Positions 16,667 to 24,205 of a stretch of DNA of 41,399 nt are shown in pieces. Made by a program: the position numbers and the translations under genes. A model generated the notes under the pieces. It made no database searches. It was not told the origin of the DNA and worked only from the letters and a program-made list of their open reading frames with translations. Source of the stretch: Bacteroidota bacterium (GTDB lineage Bacteria > Bacteroidota > Bacteroidia > B-17B0 > Aurantibacillaceae); NCBI GenBank assembly GCA_018267825.1, contig JAFDXR010000029.1:1-41399 (forward strand). The letters run 5' to 3'. Position 1 is the stretch's first letter. Each line of letters starts with the position of its first letter.

Positions 16667-16733
16667 GTGTTTTTTGGGATTATTTCTCTTTTTAAACTTA
16701 ATTGCCTTTCTGATGCTCTTTTTTTATATATTA

Positions 16734-17801
16734 ATGCTTTATTTTAAGATCATAGCCTTGAACAAAATTATAAAGGAGGACGTTAGATCCATTATTGATA
16801 ATTTCGACCACTGGGAGGTATTCAGAAATAAAACCATCCTTATTTCCGGCGCCAATGGGTTCCTGCCTGCCTATCTGGTTGAAACATTTCTCTCGCTCGA
16901 TCCTGCTCTTCACGTAAAAGTTGTAGCCCTGGTAAGAAACCGCCGGAAGGCCGAAACCCGTTTTGAGCATTGGTTACAGAACCCCATGCTTGAGATTCTT
17001 GAGCAGGACGTGTGTCAGGATATTTCGTATGCCGCACCTGTTCATTTTATTATACATGCCGCCAGTCAGGCCAGTCCGAAATATTATGGAACAGATCCCG
17101 TTGGCACACTGAATGCCAATGTTACAGGCACCATTAACCTCATGAAACTGGCACATTTGAAACAGGTTGAGTCTTTGCTTTATTTCAGTTCGGGAGAAGT
17201 ATATGGTACGGTTGATGAAAAAAACATTCCTATTCCCGAAGACGGCTATGGATATCTCGATCCAACCCAGGTACGCTCGTGTTATGCTGAAAGCAAGCGT
17301 ATGGGAGAGAATATATGCGTAAGCTGGCACCATCAGTTTGGTGTGAAAGCCAAGATTGTGAGGCCTTTCCACACGTATGGTCCGGGTATGGCCCTGGATG
17401 ACGGACGCGTATTTGCCGATTTTGTTTCCAATATTCTCCAGGGAAAAGACATCACACTAAACAGCGACGGTTCGGCCCGCCGGGCGTTTTGCTACCTCAC
17501 AGATGCTACTTTGGGCTTTCTCACAGTATTGATAAAAGGTGAAAATGGTCAGGCCTATAATGTTGGCAATCCTACGCAGGAGTACAGTATATGGGAACTG
17601 GCAGAGGTAATGACAACTATTAAACCGGAGAAAAATCTCAAAGTTTATATTAATGAAGCCTATGTACAGGGCAATAATTACCTGAAAAGCCCATACCCGA
17701 GAAATTCGCCGGCCATTGATAAAATCCGCAAACTTGGATGGGAACCGAAAACCTCAGTAAAAATAGGGTTTACACGAACTGTAGAGAGTTTTCTGGCATA
17801 A
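16734..17801 (+). CDS. NAD-dependent epimerase/dehydratase (extended SDR)
   Basis: This extended short-chain dehydrogenase acts on nucleotide sugars. From ATG 16734 it has 355 residues. The reading frame is open back to TTG 16674, but those codons give a T-rich hydrophobic tail that is probably untranslated leader. TTG 16758 (MNKIIKEDVRS) is an equally good start by family resemblance. The NAD motif ISGANGFLPAYLVE lies near residue 37-50, SSGEVYG holds the catalytic Ser and Glu, and CYAESKR gives the Tyr-x3-Lys pair. RRAFCYLTDA is the substrate-binding region shared with dehydratases and UDP-xylose synthases. It opens the nine-gene glycan operon. Exact substrate is unknown. Confidence 0.85.
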   Translation: MLYFKIIALNKIIKEDVRSIIDNFDHWEVFRNKTILISGANGFLPAYLVETFLSLDPALHVKVVALVRNRRKAETRFEHWLQNPMLEILEQDVCQDISYAAPVHFIIHAASQASPKYYGTDPVGTLNANVTGTINLMKLAHLKQVESLLYFSSGEVYGTVDEKNIPIPEDGYGYLDPTQVRSCYAESKRMGENICVSWHHQFGVKAKIVRPFHTYGPGMALDDGRVFADFVSNILQGKDITLNSDGSARRAFCYLTDATLGFLTVLIKGENGQAYNVGNPTQEYSIWELAEVMTTIKPEKNLKVYINEAYVQGNNYLKSPYPRNSPAIDKIRKLGWEPKTSVKIGFTRTVESFLA

Positions 17802-17834
17802 ATAAAAAGATGAGAAAATACGGTAAATATCCAT

Positions 17835-17842
17835 TAATTTTA
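17835..17842 (+). promoter_or_regulatory. possible internal -7 box
   Basis: TAATTTTA matches TAnnTTTA 20 bp before the nucleotidyltransferase start, in the only sizeable gap (60 bp) of the operon. It may give internal expression. No -33 element is clear. Confidence 0.3.
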
Positions 17843-17861
17843 TAGCTCATAAAAAAAGCCC

Positions 17862-18644
17862 ATGAAATGTTTAATCTTATGTGGAGGCCGCGGTGTAATT
17901 GACCCAATCACCCGGCACCGGGTTCCGAAATGCCTGCTTAAAGTAGGAAACAGACCATTGATCTGGCACGTTATGAAATTATTCAGCAGCTACGGCTACA
18001 ATGATTTTGTGCTGGCCCTGGGGCAGGAAGGCGATCAGATCAAACAATATTTCATGAACGGATTTGAACTTCTGCACGACATTGAAGTAAACCTGGCAGG
18101 TAATGAGGTGAAATCGCTCAACCGGATTCCCGAAGAAAACTGGACAATTAAACTGGTGGATACCGGTAATTCTGCCTGCACCGGGGCACGTATTGCGCGC
18201 TGCGAACGTTACCTGAAATACGAACCCTTTTTTATTGCTTATTCCGATGTGCTTGCTGATGTAAACATCACCGATTTGGTTCGTTTTCATCAAGCCTCTA
18301 AAAAATTACTGACTGTTACAGGTGTCAATCCTCCTTCGCGTTTTGGAACATTTTACATGAATGAGCCAGACACGCTGACCTATAACCCTCATGCGAAACT
18401 GGAAATGCATAAATCCAGAATCAACGGAGGTTTTATGGTTGCCAATGAAAAGCTATTCGAAAAACTTTCGCCGATCAGTGAATGTAACCTGGAAACAGAA
18501 ATATTCAATACGCTCATTACAGAGCAACAGATTGCGTTGTGGAAACATGACGGATTCTGGCAGAATGTAGATACAGAACGCGATATGGATTACCTTCAGC
18601 GTCTCTACGAAATTAACAAACGCCCTTGGTTGGGCATTAACTAA
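17862..18644 (+). CDS. RfbF-like sugar-phosphate nucleotidyltransferase, divergent signature
   Basis: This 260-residue protein is a paralogue of RfbF along its whole length. The two share NWxxxLVDTG, YxDxxxDVNI, RFG, NGGF and KHxGFWxxxD. The nucleotide-binding signature is changed, however: RfbF has GGLGTRLSEET while this protein has GGRGVIDPITRHRVPK. The metal Asp is kept (Asp129 in AYSDVLADV). It probably makes an NDP-activated sugar or polyol, perhaps CDP-linked, but the altered loop suggests a different substrate. It lies 60 bp after the epimerase and 12 bp before the DJ-1-like gene. Loss of catalytic activity cannot be excluded. Confidence 0.8.
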   Translation: MKCLILCGGRGVIDPITRHRVPKCLLKVGNRPLIWHVMKLFSSYGYNDFVLALGQEGDQIKQYFMNGFELLHDIEVNLAGNEVKSLNRIPEENWTIKLVDTGNSACTGARIARCERYLKYEPFFIAYSDVLADVNITDLVRFHQASKKLLTVTGVNPPSRFGTFYMNEPDTLTYNPHAKLEMHKSRINGGFMVANEKLFEKLSPISECNLETEIFNTLITEQQIALWKHDGFWQNVDTERDMDYLQRLYEINKRPWLGIN

Positions 18645-18656
18645 AAATTTGAAACC

Positions 18657-19178
18657 ATGCTAAAAAAAGCTGTTATTGTTGTTGGCCCTGCCGTAGAAGA
18701 TACAGAATTTGCTTACCCTTACTACAGACTACAGGAAGATGACTTCACTGTGGATGTTGCCTCCAATGGAGCCGTGGATATCATCGCCAAACATGGCTTA
18801 CCGATCAAGGTAAATGCCGATATTAAAAAAATTAATCCTGAAGATTATGACATGCTTATTGTTCCGGGTGGACTTGAGTCGCCAGATCGCCTGAGGCAGA
18901 TTCCTGAAATGCTGAAATTTATACAGGATATGAACAAAGCAGGCAAGGTCATTGCATCGGTATGCCATGGCCCATGGGTGCTGATTTCAGCAGGTATTGT
19001 AAAAGGAAAAAAAATGACGACGTATGTAGGATGCAAAGATGACCTTATCAATGCAGGGGCCGATTACCATAACGTACCGGTTATTTCGGATGGCAACATT
19101 GTAACTGCACCACATTTCAGAGATAATGCTGCCTGGATAAAAGAAACCCTGCGCGTATATTACGAATTGAACAAATAA
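18657..19178 (+). CDS. DJ-1/PfpI family protein
   Basis: This 173-residue protein is close to the full length of PfpI-type proteins. The nucleophile elbow is IASVCHGPWVLISAG, with Cys103 followed by His104 as in PfpI and YhbO. Glu16 lies in VEDTEFAYPYYRLQ and GG71-72 in VPGGLESPD. Family members act as glyoxalase III, as protein or nucleotide deglycases (disputed), or as peptidases. Its place inside a sugar operon, before the cupin and TPP enzyme, suggests either removal of reactive carbonyl by-products or a dedicated pathway step. No substrate can be assigned. Confidence 0.88.
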   Translation: MLKKAVIVVGPAVEDTEFAYPYYRLQEDDFTVDVASNGAVDIIAKHGLPIKVNADIKKINPEDYDMLIVPGGLESPDRLRQIPEMLKFIQDMNKAGKVIASVCHGPWVLISAGIVKGKKMTTYVGCKDDLINAGADYHNVPVISDGNIVTAPHFRDNAAWIKETLRVYYELNK

Positions 19179-19179
19179 C

Positions 19180-19908
19180 ATGATTTATAAAGTTTACCCC
19201 TCCCTCAACGATTTTGAGAACCTGTCGAGATTAAAGGTTGAGTCATCAGACTTTGCCAATAACTTTGATTATCGTAACCTGGTGGTAAACAAGCCATGGG
19301 GCTACGAATACCTCTGGTTTCAGAATGAAGCCGTTGCTATCTGGTTTCTCTATGTAAAAAAAGATCATGCAACATCATTGCATTGCCACGCTAAAAAACG
19401 CACCTCATTAATTGTTCTCGACGGGCAGGTTCAGTGCACAACACTCGACGATAAATACAGGCTCGACACGCTGGGAGCTGTAGTACTTGAACCTTGTGTA
19501 TTTCACTCATCCATGGCCACATCAGAAAACGGAGCGTTTATTATGGAAATAGAAACACCTCCTATGAAAGGCGATCTCGTTCGGATGCATGATGCATATG
19601 GCAGACAAAACAGCGGGTACGAAAAAACAAACGAGTACTCCAAAGATTTCAGCCTGTATGAGTTTTTTCCATTCGAAGAAAAAGACTATACCAACTGGTG
19701 TTTCCGGAACGTGAGTATTTACCTGACTTCTGAAAAACCAAAACCCGATCATAACACCATTATGATTGTTCCTGTTTCCGGCAACATTAAGCTGTCTTCC
19801 AAAACATTTATCGACTCGGGCGAAGCCATTTCATTCGGGGCACACCAACCTTTGTACGATTCCATTGAAAGTAAAAACTTCCAGTTCCTTGTATTCAGTA
19901 AAATATAA
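19180..19908 (+). CDS. cupin-domain protein
   Basis: This 242-residue protein has a KPWGYEYLWF motif (38-47), as in mannose-6-phosphate isomerase/GDP-mannose pyrophosphorylase cupins. It is followed by a cupin core with SLHCHAKKRTSLIVLDGQ (66-83) and VVLEPCVFHSSMA. The His68/His70 pair and the later His are candidate metal ligands. Two-domain cupin architecture is possible, since the C-terminal third (about 180-240) again looks beta-rich. It starts 1 bp after the DJ-1 stop. It may be a sugar isomerase or epimerase for the glycan, but this is unproven. Confidence 0.75.
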   Translation: MIYKVYPSLNDFENLSRLKVESSDFANNFDYRNLVVNKPWGYEYLWFQNEAVAIWFLYVKKDHATSLHCHAKKRTSLIVLDGQVQCTTLDDKYRLDTLGAVVLEPCVFHSSMATSENGAFIMEIETPPMKGDLVRMHDAYGRQNSGYEKTNEYSKDFSLYEFFPFEEKDYTNWCFRNVSIYLTSEKPKPDHNTIMIVPVSGNIKLSSKTFIDSGEAISFGAHQPLYDSIESKNFQFLVFSKI

Positions 19909-19922
19909 CACCCTGCATCTTT

Positions 19923-21737
19923 ATGAAAGTATCTGATTATATAGCCAAACTTTTTGTTGACCACAACATGAAACATATCTTCTCCATTTCAGGGGCAGGA
20001 AATGTTCATCTATTAAATTCGATTATAGATAATCCTTCTTTGGTTTCCATTCACCCGCATCAGGAGCAGAGCGGCGTACTCGCCTCACTGGCTTATAAGC
20101 GAATTTGCGGGCGCCTGGGAGTTATGATTACAACATCCGGCGGAGCTGCTACAAATGCCATTACCGGCGCACTCGATGCATGGGCCGATTCGATTCCCGT
20201 ACTCATTATTTCAGGCCAGGAAAAATCGCAGTTTGTTCACGAACATCAGCACCTGCGGATGTGGGGTGTTCAGGGTTTCGATATTGCCAAAACTGTTACA
20301 AACATTACAAAATATGCCACTTTAATTACAGACCCTAAACAGGTTCGTTACGAATTCGAGAAGGCTATATACCTCGCGGAGTCAGGCCGGCCCGGCCCCG
20401 TATGGATTGATATTCCTACGGACGTACAGGCCGCACAGATCAACCCCGACGAACTGAAAGGTTATACTCCCGAAACCGTTAAAGCAAATGCACTGACGGC
20501 TTATACTGAAAAAATAAATTCATTGCTGGCCAAAGCCAGTCGCCCTGTTTTTATTTTCGGGAATGGTATCCGCCTGGGAGCTGCGCAAAATCTGCTGCCA
20601 AAGCTTGTTGAAAAATTCAATATCCCATTCCTCACATCCTGGAATGGCATTGACATGATCTCCTCGCTTCACCCTTTGAATTATGGGCGTGAAGGCACAT
20701 ACGGCCAGCGTTGCGCCAATTTCGTTGTTCAAAATGCCGATCTTGTCATCACCATTGGTACGCGCATGGCTATTCCGCAGGTTGGGTACGACCTGAAAGA
20801 GTTTGCACGCGAAGCCCAAAAAGTTGTGGTAGACATTGATCCAACCGAATTGGAAAAATTCGCACATGATAATTCCTTTACCTGTATTGAATCGCATGCC
20901 AAAACATTTATCGAAGCCTTGCTTCATGATGCAAAAGCTCCACAGGCCAATGCCGTTTCTGCATGGATAAACACCTGTAATACCTGGAAAACAAAATATC
21001 CATTTGTAGAACCTCATGGATTGCATAAGGAACAGGATGGTTTTCTGAATTCCTATTCATTTATAAAAGAATTGAATTCGCATTTCACGTCAGATGAAAT
21101 TATTGTTACGGATATGGGTACAGCACTTACATGTACTCACCAGGCCATTCAGGTAGATGGCAAACAGCGCATTGTCACATCAACCGGACTGGGCGAAATG
21201 GGTTTTGGTTTACCCGGCGCAATAGGCGCTTCGCTGGCCGCAGACAAACAGCGTGTTATTCTCATTAACGGCGATGGTTCTATGATGATGAACCTGCAGG
21301 AAATGCAAACCATTATTCATCATGAATTACCTGTAAAACTGTTTGTGTATATCAATGATGGTTACCTGACGATCAAGCATACGCAAAACAATTTGTTTGG
21401 CCCTAAATTTTCCGGATCCGGTGCCAAATCAGGCGTGAGTTGTCCTGATTTTTCGAAAATAGGTGCGGCCTTTGGGTTCAAAACATTTAAAATCAATTCG
21501 CTGGATGAGGCGAAAAACATCATTCCACAGGTATTACAGGAAGATGGTCCGGTGTTGTGCGAAGTATTTATACATTCCATGCAGCTCCTGGCACCAAAAA
21601 CCTCTTTCAATATTAACCCGGATGGCACACTGGTTTCACCGCCGCTCGAAGATCTCTCTCCTTTTCTTCCGCGTGAGGAATTTGAAAAAGACATGATCAT
21701 TCCGGTGCATCCGAAATCCAAAGCCATAAAACTGTAA
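19923..21737 (+). CDS. acetolactate-synthase-like thiamine diphosphate enzyme
   Basis: This 604-residue ThDP enzyme has the three-domain plan of acetolactate synthase. The pyrimidine-binding domain holds the activating Glu48 in HPHQEQSG. The middle domain (about 195-350) contains GNGIRLGAAQN and TIGTRMAIPQVGY. The pyrophosphate domain shows GDGSMMMNLQEMQTI from about residue 450 and IND near 477. Similar enzymes decarboxylate pyruvate and join the two-carbon unit to an acceptor. The known precedent in glycans is YerE, which adds it to CDP-4-keto-3,6-dideoxyglucose in yersiniose A synthesis. As rfbFGH lies nearby, a YerE-like role is a reasonable inference; a plain decarboxylase is the alternative. 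No regulatory small subunit is adjacent, arguing against isoleucine/valine synthesis. Confidence 0.88.
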   Translation: MKVSDYIAKLFVDHNMKHIFSISGAGNVHLLNSIIDNPSLVSIHPHQEQSGVLASLAYKRICGRLGVMITTSGGAATNAITGALDAWADSIPVLIISGQEKSQFVHEHQHLRMWGVQGFDIAKTVTNITKYATLITDPKQVRYEFEKAIYLAESGRPGPVWIDIPTDVQAAQINPDELKGYTPETVKANALTAYTEKINSLLAKASRPVFIFGNGIRLGAAQNLLPKLVEKFNIPFLTSWNGIDMISSLHPLNYGREGTYGQRCANFVVQNADLVITIGTRMAIPQVGYDLKEFAREAQKVVVDIDPTELEKFAHDNSFTCIESHAKTFIEALLHDAKAPQANAVSAWINTCNTWKTKYPFVEPHGLHKEQDGFLNSYSFIKELNSHFTSDEIIVTDMGTALTCTHQAIQVDGKQRIVTSTGLGEMGFGLPGAIGASLAADKQRVILINGDGSMMMNLQEMQTIIHHELPVKLFVYINDGYLTIKHTQNNLFGPKFSGSGAKSGVSCPDFSKIGAAFGFKTFKINSLDEAKNIIPQVLQEDGPVLCEVFIHSMQLLAPKTSFNINPDGTLVSPPLEDLSPFLPREEFEKDMIIPVHPKSKAIKL

Positions 21738-21742
21738 TTGTT

Positions 21743-22510
21743 ATGAGTCAGAATTCATGGATTGATTCCAAAAAACACCTGGTTGGCCCCTTTGTAAGGC
21801 TTGCCAGACCAGAGATTGTAGAAATGCTTGCCATGGCCGGTTATGACTTTGGCGTGTTGGATCTCGAGCATGGCGGCGCTGTAAACATGAACGATGTATA
21901 TCCTTTAATATTGGCTGCTGAGAATAAAGGCTTGAAACTACTGGCCCGAATACCTGGCGTTAATGAAACCTATATTAAATGGCTGTTGGATCTTGGTATT
22001 GGTGGTTTACAGATTCCGCATATCAAAACAAAAGAAGATGCACAGCGTGCCGTTGAATATTCGAAATTCAGCCCGATGGGTGAACGTGGTTTATGTCGTT
22101 TTGTGCGCGCTGCGGAATTTTCAAATATTCCTAAAGAGGAATATATAGGAGGTGCCAATAAAAAATCCATTCTCATTTTACAGATAGAAGGCGTGGAAGG
22201 TGCAAAGAACATTGAGGAAATAAGCTCTGTGGAAGGCATCGACATTATTTTTGTTGGTCCTTATGATCTCAGCCAGTCTATGGGGCTTACCGGTCAGATA
22301 TGGCATCCGGATGTTGCCAACGAAGTAAAACGCATTATCGAAATCTGTAAAAAGAAAAATATTGCAACAGGTGTTTTTACAGATACTCCTGAAGGCATTA
22401 AACACTGGAGCGCCTTAGGCGTTAAGTATCTGAATTACCGCATAGACACTGAATTATTCCTGAGCTTTGCTAAAAACAGTAAAGCTGAAATACAACCTTT
22501 TTTAGGTTAA
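21743..22510 (+). CDS. HpcH/HpaI-family class II aldolase
   Basis: This 255-residue protein belongs to the HpcH/HpaI pyruvate-dependent aldolases, which reversibly join pyruvate (or a related 2-oxoacid) to an aldehyde with a divalent metal. Visible motifs are VLDLEHGG with His43, LLARIPGV with Arg69, LQIEGVEGAKN with Glu149 and VGPYDLSQSMG with Asp175. Glu149 and Asp175 correspond to the metal ligands in E. coli HpaI. Length is typical (about 250-270). It starts 5 bp after the TPP gene and is followed 10 bp later by an Ldh-family reductase, which could reduce its 2-oxoacid product. The physiological aldehyde is unknown. Confidence 0.9.
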   Translation: MSQNSWIDSKKHLVGPFVRLARPEIVEMLAMAGYDFGVLDLEHGGAVNMNDVYPLILAAENKGLKLLARIPGVNETYIKWLLDLGIGGLQIPHIKTKEDAQRAVEYSKFSPMGERGLCRFVRAAEFSNIPKEEYIGGANKKSILILQIEGVEGAKNIEEISSVEGIDIIFVGPYDLSQSMGLTGQIWHPDVANEVKRIIEICKKKNIATGVFTDTPEGIKHWSALGVKYLNYRIDTELFLSFAKNSKAEIQPFLG

Positions 22511-22520
22511 ATCCTTTACA

Positions 22521-23552
22521 ATGAAAGATCACCTGATTCAATCGGATAAGATTCTGGCATGGGGCATAGATGTTTTTCGTAAGAGCGGCGTTCCTACCGC
22601 TGATGCAGAAACAATCACCAAAGCACTTGTCAACACATCGCTCTGGGGTATTGATTCTCATGGCATTGCCAGGATCACACATTACCTAACACGTTTTGCT
22701 AATGGCACACTGAATAAAACCCCGCATTTAACGTTTAATCAAACAGCCGCCGGCACCGGCCAGCTCGATGGCGACGACGGACATGGCATTGTTATTATGA
22801 CAAGCGCCACCCGACATGCAATAGAACTGGCTAAAACAGCAGGTGTCGGTGTTGTTGGAGTTCACAACTCATCGCATTGCGGCGCCATTGGATTGTATAC
22901 CCGCCAGATAACCGAAGCAGGCATGGTGGGTATTTCGTTTACCCATGCTGATGCACTGGTTGTTCCCTATGGTGGAAACAAACCTTTTTTTGGCACAAAT
23001 CCCATTTCCATAGCTTTTCCTACAGAACATAAAGAAGAACCTATTTGCTTGGATATGGCCACCAGCATTGTTCCGTGGAACTATATCATGAATGCCCGTC
23101 GCGAAAAAACAAAAGTCCCGCTGGGCCTTGGCATCGACAAAAACGGAAACGATTGCGAAAACCCGGACGATATCATTGCCGTAAAGCCTATGGCTGAGCA
23201 CAAGGGCTACGGCCTCGCTTTTATGATCGATATGCTTTGCGGTCCGCTGAATGGCATGAATTTCGGTCCAAACATGACCTCCATGTATAAAGACCTTGAT
23301 AAAAAAAGAAAGCTAGGGTCACTTGTTATGGCTATTGATCCCATGCGGTTCGGCGGGAAAGGTATGCTGCAGATTGTTGCCGGTATGGTTATCAGCCAGG
23401 TTAAAACACATGGCGATCATGTACTTTTTCCGGGAGAACCTGAATACATCAGTAAGCGTAAACGGGCCGCAGAGGGCATTCCTGTTTCCGAATCGATTGC
23501 AGCTGAGTTTAAACAATGGTCGGACAAATTAGGAGTAACACCACTTATATGA
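22521..23552 (+). CDS. Ldh-family (LDH2/malate-type) oxidoreductase
   Basis: This 343-residue protein belongs to the NAD(P)-dependent LDH2 family, which includes ureidoglycolate dehydrogenase, 2,3-diketogulonate reductase YiaK and sulfolactate dehydrogenase. These interconvert 2-oxoacids and 2-hydroxyacids. Motifs are SLWGIDSHGIAR near 36-47, HNSSHCGAIGLYTR around 115-128 with the catalytic His, KPFFGTNPISIAFP, LDMATS and HKGYGLAFMIDMLCG near 227-241. Its position after the aldolase suggests a two-step aldol-then-reduction sequence. Its stop overlaps the HAD start by ATGA. Substrate unknown. Confidence 0.9.
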   Translation: MKDHLIQSDKILAWGIDVFRKSGVPTADAETITKALVNTSLWGIDSHGIARITHYLTRFANGTLNKTPHLTFNQTAAGTGQLDGDDGHGIVIMTSATRHAIELAKTAGVGVVGVHNSSHCGAIGLYTRQITEAGMVGISFTHADALVVPYGGNKPFFGTNPISIAFPTEHKEEPICLDMATSIVPWNYIMNARREKTKVPLGLGIDKNGNDCENPDDIIAVKPMAEHKGYGLAFMIDMLCGPLNGMNFGPNMTSMYKDLDKKRKLGSLVMAIDPMRFGGKGMLQIVAGMVISQVKTHGDHVLFPGEPEYISKRKRAAEGIPVSESIAAEFKQWSDKLGVTPLI

Positions 23553-24193
23553 TTCCGGAAGCTGTTATATTTGATTTCGATGGGGTTATAGCCGATACCA
23601 TGGGCGATAATTGCAGAGCCTGGCAAAAAGCATTTAAGAGTCATGGCTTCGACATGAGTGCTACAGAATACTACAGGCTTGAGGGGATGGGACGTTTTCA
23701 GATCGCTGAACATTTCATCGAAGCGTATGGACTCGATCCTGCGATTAAGAAAGAGGTGGTAGAAGCCAAGGAACTGAATTACAAACTTGATAACAGTTTT
23801 AAGATATACCCTGGCATTCCTGCCATTTTTAAACTCTTGAATCGAAAAAACATTCCTATTGCTATTGTAACGGGTGCCTCCAGGGATCGTATTCGCGAAC
23901 ACCTGACCGATAACATTGCAAAAAATCTGGCTTCACTCATTACGGCTGATGATGTTACCCATACTAAACCTCATCCCGAACCCTACCTGAAAGCGGTGAT
24001 GCACATGCATAAAAAAGCGGATCAATGTATTGTGGTTGAAAATGCTATTCTTGGCATTCAATCCGCAAAAGCTGCTGGCTGCCGCTGTTTTGGAATCGAA
24101 ACAACACTCGACAAATCGAGCCTGGCATTGGCTGATGAAGTTTTTGCCACACATCAGGAATTATTAATTAAGTTTGAAACGATTTTACATTAA
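23549..24193 (+). CDS. HAD-family phosphatase/phosphomutase (beta-PGM-like)
   Basis: From ATG 23549, which overlaps the upstream stop as ATGA, this protein has 214 residues; an ATG at 23516 in frame lies inside the upstream gene. Motif I is VIFDFDGVIADT with nucleophile Asp9 and acid/base Asp11. Motif II is IVTGAS, and motif III/IV are KPHPEPYL and IVVENAILGIQSAKAAG. A helical cap after motif I (subclass C1) resembles beta-phosphoglucomutase and small-sugar phosphatases. In this operon a phosphatase for a sugar- or acid-phosphate intermediate is most likely, though a phosphomutase making the 1-phosphate for the nucleotidyltransferase is possible. Confidence 0.85.
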   Translation: MIPEAVIFDFDGVIADTMGDNCRAWQKAFKSHGFDMSATEYYRLEGMGRFQIAEHFIEAYGLDPAIKKEVVEAKELNYKLDNSFKIYPGIPAIFKLLNRKNIPIAIVTGASRDRIREHLTDNIAKNLASLITADDVTHTKPHPEPYLKAVMHMHKKADQCIVVENAILGIQSAKAAGCRCFGIETTLDKSSLALADEVFATHQELLIKFETILH

Positions 24194-24205
24194 TCCAATA
24201 CATGT

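Noticed and set aside
16674..16733. Hydrophobic N-terminal extension of the epimerase, suggesting a membrane anchor
   Set aside because: It begins at TTG 16674, is encoded by a T-rich stretch between divergent genes, and relatives start near MNKIIKEDV. It is more likely untranslated leader.
19923..21737. Housekeeping acetolactate synthase (IlvB)
   Set aside because: There is no adjacent small subunit or ilv gene, and the gene is embedded in a glycan operon.
17862..24193. Phosphonate biosynthesis operon (nucleotidyltransferase plus TPP enzyme plus aldolase)
   Set aside because: A phosphonate pathway needs PEP mutase. The aldolase here has HpcH/HpaI motifs, not those of the PEP mutase family, so no C-P bond-forming enzyme is present.
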